Source: Prevotella sp.
GTDB lineage: Bacteria; Bacteroidota; Bacteroidia; Bacteroidales; Bacteroidaceae
Direction of reading: 5' to 3'
Assembly: GCA_016285245.1 (NCBI GenBank)
Contig: JAEEQH010000009.1
Location: forward strand, 20,661 to 84,660
DNA: 64,000 bases
Part shown: positions 53,069 through 59,414 of the stretch, one piece after another
Layout of the letters: each line of letters begins with the position of its first letter
Position numbering within the stretch: position 1 is the stretch's first letter
Translations under genes and position numbers: made by a program
The notes under the pieces: model-generated
The model's input: the letters and a program-made list of their open reading frames with translations, nothing else
Told to the model about the DNA's origin: nothing
The model's database searches: none

Positions 53069-56000
53069 ATGAAGAGTCTACTGGTAGCCCTTGTCATCAA
53101 CGAGCTGATGGCATCGAACGTAGGGACGGTGATGAGCCCCGCCACCAACTTCGATAGTTGGGTGGAGTTCTATAACCCTACGGAACAGCCGGTGAACCTC
53201 GGAGGGATGTACCTCAGCGCCCGTACCGAGAACCTGACATACTGGCAGATGCCTAGCGACATCGGGACCATTCCCGCCAAAGGCTATCTCGTCGTGTGGT
53301 TAGGCTCTAACGACATCATGTACAACCAAGCACCGTTCAAGCTCGACTGCGACGGCGGTTCTCTGTACCTGAGCGACCAGAACGGAGAGCTCGTCACCAG
53401 TGTCACCTACCCAGAAGCCAAGAGCCGCACGTCGTGGGCCCGCAAGACCGACGGCGGCGAGGAATGGGGCTGGACGGCTGACGTCACCCCTGGCAGGAGC
53501 AATGCCGAGGCCGTCTTCGCCGAGAAACGCCTCGACCCTCCTGAGGTGAGCGTTGGCAGCCGTTTGTTCCAACAGCCATTCAGTTTCCAAATCACCATAC
53601 CCAAGGGCACCAGACTGCTCTATACGACTGATGGCACCGTGCCAATGACCACGGAGGGAACAGGAACGACAGGGATGCCTGAGCAGGAGCCGACATGGAC
53701 CGAGTGGGTCAAGAACAATAACTGTGAAGGCGACGACAACACGTGTTTCGTTTGCCATGATGCCGACGGCGACGGTGACGTCAACCGCATTACTGACGGT
53801 GTTGGTGTCAACGGGTCACGCGGCATACAGGTCCATGCCATCGAGACTGCCGAGAACCATTACGATGCACAGTTCTTCGTCTATACCCCCGACCATGTCT
53901 GGCAGACAGGTGAGCGCTACCGCTTCCACATGAAGATAAGGGCCGACAAGGAGGCAGACATCAGCACGGAGGCTCATATCACGCCTCACGACTATTTGTC
54001 CTGGGATATGATCGGCAATGACTACCACGTCACTACTGAGTGGCAGGACATTGACTACGAAGGTATCATCAATGAACAGTCGGGGATGCAGACCATTGCC
54101 TTCAACCTGAATGTCGACAAAGTGGAGAACACCTATTATTTCGACGACATCTCATGGGAGTCGTACACAGTTCCCCAAACCGCCCCCGACGTCATTGTCA
54201 ACACCGCCAAGGAGAGCAAGGACGGCAAGTTCACCGTCAGCAGCACGACGAGCTACGTGTTCCGCCTCTTCCAGGACGGCTACCTGCCCAGCGTGCCCGT
54301 CACCCGCAGCTATATCCAGACCGACCGTGAATACACCATCCCCATCGTCAGCATCGTCGGCGACGACCGCTACTTCAACGATGCGATGTGGGGTATCGAC
54401 GTCAAGGGAAATAACGGCAAGACCGGCAACGGCAGCGACGACCCCGTGAACTGGAACCAGCCATGGGACCGTCCCGTAAACTTCTCGTACATCAGTCCGA
54501 CGGAGGGTATGCTCTTCAATCAGGACGTGAACATCAGCGTCTCCGGCGGCTGGACACGTTCCAGTTCTCCCCGCTCCATGAAACTGAAGTCCAACAAGGT
54601 CTTCGATGGTCAGAATCGCTTCGACTACTCGTTCTTCCCGCAGAAGCCCTATATCCGCAACAAGACGCTGCTGGTACGTAACGGCGGCAACGACGTCTAC
54701 TCCGGCTCACGCTTCATGGACCCCGCGCTGACGACGATTATCCAGCGCTCGGGCATCGATCTCGATGTGCAGAGCTTCGTCCAGGTGGCGGAATACATCA
54801 ACGGCAAGTTCAAGGGAGTGCTGAACCTCCGCGAGCCGAACAACGACAAGTTCGTCTATGCCAACTGGGGTTACGACGATGGGGATATTGATGCTTTTGA
54901 GAACAGCACATTCAAGAACGGCACCGATGAGGCATACAACCATCTGTGCGAGTTGTGTAAAAACATCAATGGCCCGGGCGTCTATGAGGAGGTCATGCTG
55001 CTGCTCGACGTCGACGAGTTTGCCTATTATATGGCGGCGGAGCTGTATCTCGGCAACGACGACTGGCCCAACAACAACGTCAAGGGCTACCGCAGTCAGA
55101 ATGACGGCCGCTTCCGCTTTGTCTGCTTCGACCTCGACTACTCCTTCAACCCCTGGGACAACGACACCTTCACCAAGGCGCTCGACAACAACAACTGGGT
55201 GAAGATGGTGGCGATGTTCCTGGACCTGCTGAAGCACGACGGTTTCCGTCGGCAGTTCATCGACAGCTACTGTATCATGGCCGGTAGCGTCTTCGAGAAG
55301 AACCGTGCCACGGCTATCGTCGACGAACTGGCAGACGCCATGCGCCCCATGTCGCAGTACGACGGCAAGCTGCCCGACAACTCCGCAAATAAAATCAAGG
55401 ACAAGCTTAAGAACTGGCTGGAAGAGATGATGAGCCGCCTGAAAGGGTATGAGCCCATGAAGCTGAAGGATGTGACACCACAGAATGTCGTGCTGACGAG
55501 CGACACCCCGAAGGCGACGCTGCTCATCAACGGTCTCAAGGTGCCTTACGCCGAGTTCAACGGACAGCTGTTCACCCCTGTCACCCTCGAGGCCAAAGCT
55601 CCCGTAGGCTATACCTTCACCGGATGGAAGAAGTCGTCAGGCTCCACCGTGAAGATTCTCAGCACCGACGCCACGTGGAAATACTACGACAAGGGCGAAC
55701 TGAGTAACGACTGGCGTGAGAGCAGCTACAACGACAACTCGTGGAAAAGCGGGGGAGCACCCTTGGGCTACAGTATGACAGGTATCAAGACCACCATCAG
55801 CTACGGCACCGACGCTCAGCAGAAGAACCCCACGACCTACTTCCGCAAGACCGTCAGCCTCAGTGCAGCCCCGAACGCCACCGATGTGTTCCAGCTCAAC
55901 TATCAGTTGGACGACGGTTGCATCGTCTGGGTGAACGGCAAGGAGGCCGGACGCGTCAATATGCGTAGCGGGACGGTGAACTACAGCAACTTCTCGTCGA

Positions 56001-56881
56001 CATACGCCGGCAGCGACCCGCTGACAGGCACCATGACCATCTCGCCAAGCCTCTTCAGGAAAGGGAACAATGTCATCGCCGTCGAGGTACACAACACCAG
56101 CTACACCTCCAGCGACCTCTTCTGGGCCTGCGAGCTATACACGTCAGTAGGAGTGGTGACGAACACGGACATCATCACCGACGCAGTCATCGAACTGCCA
56201 AAAGAGCCCACGCTGCTGCTGTGCGCCTGCTTCGAGCCGCTCACCGATGCTGAGCGCAAGAGCCAGGGCATCACCCCTGTCCGCATCAACGAGGTGAGCG
56301 CCGACGACGGCATCTACGTCAACGACTACTTCAAGCGCAACGACTGGGTGGAGCTCTACAACACCACCGATAAGGACATCGACGCTGAAGGTATGTTCCT
56401 CACCGACAATCCCGAAAAGCCTGAGAAGTACGTCATCAGCAAGGGTAACAGTCAGGCATCAACCATCATTCCCGCCCACGGCTACCTCATCATCTGGTGC
56501 GACAAGAAGGATCCCATCAGCCAGCTACACGCAGGCTTCAAACTCGAGAACGAGAGCGACGAGCTGCAACTCACCGCTGCCGACAAGTCGTGGACAGACC
56601 GCTTCGTCTATGCCGCCCACACCTCCGACCAGACCGTCGGCCGCTATCCTGACGGCAGCAACGACGTCTACGTCATGAATATCCCGACCATCGAGAAGGC
56701 TAACATCTTCTCAAGCTACGTCGTCAGCGTGGAGCAGCCCGAAATCATCACGGGTGTCCGCGAGGTTATGGCACAGGAGGAAGGCTCTGGACGTATCTAC
56801 AACCTGAAGGGTCAGGCCGTCGAGGGTAGCCTGAAGCCAGGCATCTACATCCAGAACGGAAGGAAAATCATTATCCGATAA
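53069..56881 (+). CDS. Secreted CotH-kinase/lamin-tail-domain protein 2
   Basis: 1270 residues, starting 19 nt after protein 1 and clearly its paralogue: hydrophobic start (MKSLLVALVINELMASN), lamin tail domain, chitobiase-like domain (RLLYTTDGTVPM) interrupted by the carbohydrate-binding-like module (about 205-370), CotH kinase domain (about 415-815; LLVRNGGNDVYSGSRF, NLREPNNDKFVYANWGYDD, FVCFDLDYSF). It has an extra galactose-binding-like domain absent from protein 1 (about 870-1040, WRESSYNDNSWKSGGAPLGY...NNVIAVEVHNTS), then a second lamin tail domain and tail almost identical in DNA to those of protein 1. Its stop abuts the stop of the convergent cls gene, with no terminator between. Confidence 0.88.
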   Translation: MKSLLVALVINELMASNVGTVMSPATNFDSWVEFYNPTEQPVNLGGMYLSARTENLTYWQMPSDIGTIPAKGYLVVWLGSNDIMYNQAPFKLDCDGGSLYLSDQNGELVTSVTYPEAKSRTSWARKTDGGEEWGWTADVTPGRSNAEAVFAEKRLDPPEVSVGSRLFQQPFSFQITIPKGTRLLYTTDGTVPMTTEGTGTTGMPEQEPTWTEWVKNNNCEGDDNTCFVCHDADGDGDVNRITDGVGVNGSRGIQVHAIETAENHYDAQFFVYTPDHVWQTGERYRFHMKIRADKEADISTEAHITPHDYLSWDMIGNDYHVTTEWQDIDYEGIINEQSGMQTIAFNLNVDKVENTYYFDDISWESYTVPQTAPDVIVNTAKESKDGKFTVSSTTSYVFRLFQDGYLPSVPVTRSYIQTDREYTIPIVSIVGDDRYFNDAMWGIDVKGNNGKTGNGSDDPVNWNQPWDRPVNFSYISPTEGMLFNQDVNISVSGGWTRSSSPRSMKLKSNKVFDGQNRFDYSFFPQKPYIRNKTLLVRNGGNDVYSGSRFMDPALTTIIQRSGIDLDVQSFVQVAEYINGKFKGVLNLREPNNDKFVYANWGYDDGDIDAFENSTFKNGTDEAYNHLCELCKNINGPGVYEEVMLLLDVDEFAYYMAAELYLGNDDWPNNNVKGYRSQNDGRFRFVCFDLDYSFNPWDNDTFTKALDNNNWVKMVAMFLDLLKHDGFRRQFIDSYCIMAGSVFEKNRATAIVDELADAMRPMSQYDGKLPDNSANKIKDKLKNWLEEMMSRLKGYEPMKLKDVTPQNVVLTSDTPKATLLINGLKVPYAEFNGQLFTPVTLEAKAPVGYTFTGWKKSSGSTVKILSTDATWKYYDKGELSNDWRESSYNDNSWKSGGAPLGYSMTGIKTTISYGTDAQQKNPTTYFRKTVSLSAAPNATDVFQLNYQLDDGCIVWVNGKEAGRVNMRSGTVNYSNFSSTYAGSDPLTGTMTISPSLFRKGNNVIAVEVHNTSYTSSDLFWACELYTSVGVVTNTDIITDAVIELPKEPTLLLCACFEPLTDAERKSQGITPVRINEVSADDGIYVNDYFKRNDWVELYNTTDKDIDAEGMFLTDNPEKPEKYVISKGNSQASTIIPAHGYLIIWCDKKDPISQLHAGFKLENESDELQLTAADKSWTDRFVYAAHTSDQTVGRYPDGSNDVYVMNIPTIEKANIFSSYVVSVEQPEIITGVREVMAQEEGSGRIYNLKGQAVEGSLKPGIYIQNGRKIIIR

Positions 56882-58363
56882 TTACATTACTGGAGACAAC
56901 ATACGGATGAGCGACTCCCAAAGTCGCACGAAGAAGCGGGGCTGGATGCGCTCAGACAACGAAGCGAGCGCCACCGACTCCGCTTCGTCGTGTAGGAATA
57001 TCTCACGCATCTGCGTGGCCACCTCCTCGCCATATATAAAGAGGTTGGCCTCGAAATTGTTCTCGAACGAACGGAAATCGACGTTCGTAGAGCCACAGGT
57101 ACACACGTCGTCATCGCAGACGAGCAGCTTGGAGTGCAGGAAGCCGGCGGTATAGAGGCTGACGGTGATGCCCGCCTGCTGAGCCTCACGCAGATAGCTG
57201 CGTCCCGCCCACTCCACAAACCACGAGTCGTTCTTCCGCGGAACGAGCACCCGCACGTCGACGCCCGACGCAGCCGCCGTCTTCAGGGCGAAGAACACGG
57301 GGTCCGTAGGCAGGAAGTAAGGTGTCTCGATATAGATGTACTTACTAGCCCCAAGGATGATGCGCACAAAACCCTGCATGATCTCCGGATAGGGAGCCAG
57401 GGGGTCAGAGGTCACCGTCTGAATCAATGCACCGTTCACCGACGGCACAGCAGATGGCGCATGGTGCATAGCTGTATGGTCTGGATAGTACTTACGGTCG
57501 GAGAGCAGGGTGCGGTCGACGAAGTACCAATCGATGAGGAACGCACGCTGCAGGGAGTAGACGCCCGTGCCGGTGACACGCACCATCGTGTCGCGCCAGA
57601 GGGGGCCCCTACGCTCCTCACTCGTCTTTCCCTTCTTCTCCTTCGGACCCTTCACATAGCGCAGGGCGAAGTTCATACCGCCGATATAGCCCGTCTGTCC
57701 GTCGATGACGATGAGCTTACGGTGGTTACGGTAGTTCACCTTTGACGTGAACGACGGGAAACGCACGGGCAGGAACGGTGCCACCTCGACACCCGCCTCA
57801 CGCAGCCGCTCGAAGAAGCGGTTCTTCACGTTCCAACAGCCCACATCGTCGTAGATGAGCCGCACCTCTACCCCACTCCGGGCCTTCGCGATGAGGGCGT
57901 CGCTGATGAGGCATCCCAAGGGGTCGTCCTCGAAGATGTAGATATCGATATGGATATGGCTACGGGCCTCAGCGATGTCATGCAACAACCGCGGGAAGAA
58001 CTGATAGCCGTCCGTCAGCAGTTCGATGCCGCTGTTCTTGAACGGCAATGAGAAGCTCTCGCTAATAAAGAGATCGATGAGCGGCTTGTGCTGCTCGGGC
58101 AGCCGAAGGTCCTGCTGTTCCACGAAACCGAGCATCGAGCGTTTCGACAACTGGTCGAGCTGCCGCTGGCTGACGAGACGCTCCTTGCGGGTGTTGACGC
58201 CAAAGAACAGGTAGAGCACGATGCCCACGACGGGTACGAACCAGATGACCAGTGCCCACGCCATCGTCTTCGCCGGCTGGCGGTTGTCCATCACGACGTT
58301 GATCACCGTCAGCACGACGATGACATAGTAGAGGACGACGAGTATCAGGTTCAGACTGGGCAT
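56882..58363 (-). CDS. cls: Cardiolipin synthase (phospholipase D family)
   Basis: A 493-residue membrane enzyme that joins phosphatidylglycerol molecules to make cardiolipin. Two N-terminal membrane helices (about 5-24 and 34-56). Both HKD motifs are intact: H214-x-K216-x4-D221 (HRKLIVIDG) and H410-x-K412-x4-D417 (HSKLLVCDD). Length is typical. It begins directly after the queE stop codon (0 nt), so it is probably the last gene of the dnaG-queD-queE-cls unit. Confidence 0.95.
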   Translation of the reverse strand: MPSLNLILVVLYYVIVVLTVINVVMDNRQPAKTMAWALVIWFVPVVGIVLYLFFGVNTRKERLVSQRQLDQLSKRSMLGFVEQQDLRLPEQHKPLIDLFISESFSLPFKNSGIELLTDGYQFFPRLLHDIAEARSHIHIDIYIFEDDPLGCLISDALIAKARSGVEVRLIYDDVGCWNVKNRFFERLREAGVEVAPFLPVRFPSFTSKVNYRNHRKLIVIDGQTGYIGGMNFALRYVKGPKEKKGKTSEERRGPLWRDTMVRVTGTGVYSLQRAFLIDWYFVDRTLLSDRKYYPDHTAMHHAPSAVPSVNGALIQTVTSDPLAPYPEIMQGFVRIILGASKYIYIETPYFLPTDPVFFALKTAAASGVDVRVLVPRKNDSWFVEWAGRSYLREAQQAGITVSLYTAGFLHSKLLVCDDDVCTCGSTNVDFRSFENNFEANLFIYGEEVATQMREIFLHDEAESVALASLSERIQPRFFVRLWESLIRMLSPVM

Positions 58364-59035
58364 CTATTTGATGTCTATGAGTTTATGTGTTTGCAGGGAC
58401 AGGCGCCACTGGGGATGCGCCTTGATATAGTCGACACACCTATTTATAATACGCGCGTTACGTTCGGCATCGCCCGTGTCGCAGGGCTGGAGGTAAAGTA
58501 AGGGCGGGTTTTCTCGAGGAAGGAGGAAGGAGGCGCTCGGCTCTGCCGCTTTGCTCTGCAAAGAAGGAGGAAGGAGATATGTTTCAGGATCCGTGTTTTC
58601 GTCGAACACCACCTTCAGTTCATCAGGTAATCTCGTTCCTCCATCCTCGTTCATCGTTCCTCCTTCCTCGTTCATCGTTCCTCGAGGAGACTCCTTCGGC
58701 GATACCGCCAGCCAGTCGAGATTATTCGGAGCAGGACGGGTGCCATTGCTCTCCATCGCCACCTCATAGCCATGCTGGTGCAACAAGTCAACGAATGCCT
58801 CGTCCACTTGCAGCGTTGGCTCACCACCTGTGAGCACGACAAACCGCGCCGGAAACTGGCTAATGGCTGCCACGATCTCCTCGGCCGTCATCTCGCGGAA
58901 CGTGTCGAACTCCGTATCACAGAATGGACAGCGCAGGTTACAGCCCGCAAAACGGACGAACACCGCTGCCCGTCCCGTGTTGCGGCCCTCGCCCTGCAGC
59001 GAGTAGAAGATGTCGTTTACGCGAAAAGTCTTCAT
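58364..59035 (-). CDS. queE: 7-carboxy-7-deazaguanine synthase QueE, with two insertions
   Basis: A radical-SAM enzyme making 7-carboxy-7-deazaguanine for queuosine. The cluster motif C32-x3-C36-x2-C39 (GCNLRCPFC) and GGEPTL are intact. At 223 residues it is about 40 longer than usual. The extra length lies in two stretches: residues about 115-135 (two near copies of a seven-residue unit GTMNEEG) and about 155-177. They flank the conserved DELKVVFDE strand, and the DNA behind them is seven-base repeats in inverted orientation plus a CTTTGCTTGCAAAG-type hairpin. QueD is 16 nt upstream and cls directly downstream. The enzyme is probably functional because the frame and motifs are kept. Confidence 0.92.
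   Translation of the reverse strand: MKTFRVNDIFYSLQGEGRNTGRAAVFVRFAGCNLRCPFCDTEFDTFREMTAEEIVAAISQFPARFVVLTGGEPTLQVDEAFVDLLHQHGYEVAMESNGTRPAPNNLDWLAVSPKESPRGTMNEEGGTMNEDGGTRLPDELKVVFDENTDPETYLLPPSLQSKAAEPSASFLLPRENPPLLYLQPCDTGDAERNARIINRCVDYIKAHPQWRLSLQTHKLIDIK
58518..58687. repeat. Inverted seven-base arrays and hairpin inside queE
   Basis: GGAAGGA x2 (58518-58531), hairpin CGCTCGGC..CTCTGCAAAG (58533-58565), GGAGGAA-type units (58566-58577), then on the far side units CTCGTTC, CTCCATC, CTCGTTC, ATCGTTC, CTCCTTC, CTCGTTC, ATCGTTC (58632-58680). The last set also repeats with a 21-bp period. All are translated in frame. Confidence 0.88.
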
Positions 59036-59051
59036 GGCGTTAGCAAACTCT

Positions 59052-59393
59052 TCACTCTACACCGTCAACTTCATACGTCGCAATGTTACCCTCGCTCTCC
59101 TGGACAGTGGCCTTGTAGCAGTAAGGCACGCGCTCCACGCACCACCGTGCCAGATTCTCTGCCGTAGGATTGAACGGCAGCACATCGTTCAGGATGCGAT
59201 GGTCCAGAGGCTCCTTGATCAGCCGTTTGATCTCGCTGAAGTCAATGACCATGCCGTTGCGGTCCAGTTTCTCGGAACGACAGTAGACGATAATTATCCA
59301 GTTGTGGCCATGAACACGTGTACACTTGCTCTCATAGTCCAAATCCAGACGATGACAGGCCGAAATCTCTATTTTCTTCTGTACGTAATACAT
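59052..59393 (-). CDS. queD: 6-carboxy-5,6,7,8-tetrahydropterin synthase QueD
   Basis: A 113-residue cytosolic enzyme making 6-carboxytetrahydropterin from dihydroneopterin triphosphate, the step before QueE. Zinc ligands H14, H28 and H30 and catalytic C24 are seen in SACHRLDLDYESKCTRVHGHNW-type sequence; the C-terminal PTAENLARW and ESEGNIATY motifs are present. Second gene after dnaG (21-nt gap). Confidence 0.95.
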   Translation of the reverse strand: MYYVQKKIEISACHRLDLDYESKCTRVHGHNWIIIVYCRSEKLDRNGMVIDFSEIKRLIKEPLDHRILNDVLPFNPTAENLARWCVERVPYCYKATVQESEGNIATYEVDGVE

Positions 59394-59414
59394 CTTTATC
59401 TATTATTTTTTTTC

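Noticed and set aside
56879..56885. Terminator between the second CotH gene and cls
   Set aside because: The stop codons abut and no stem with a T-run was found between the two convergent genes.
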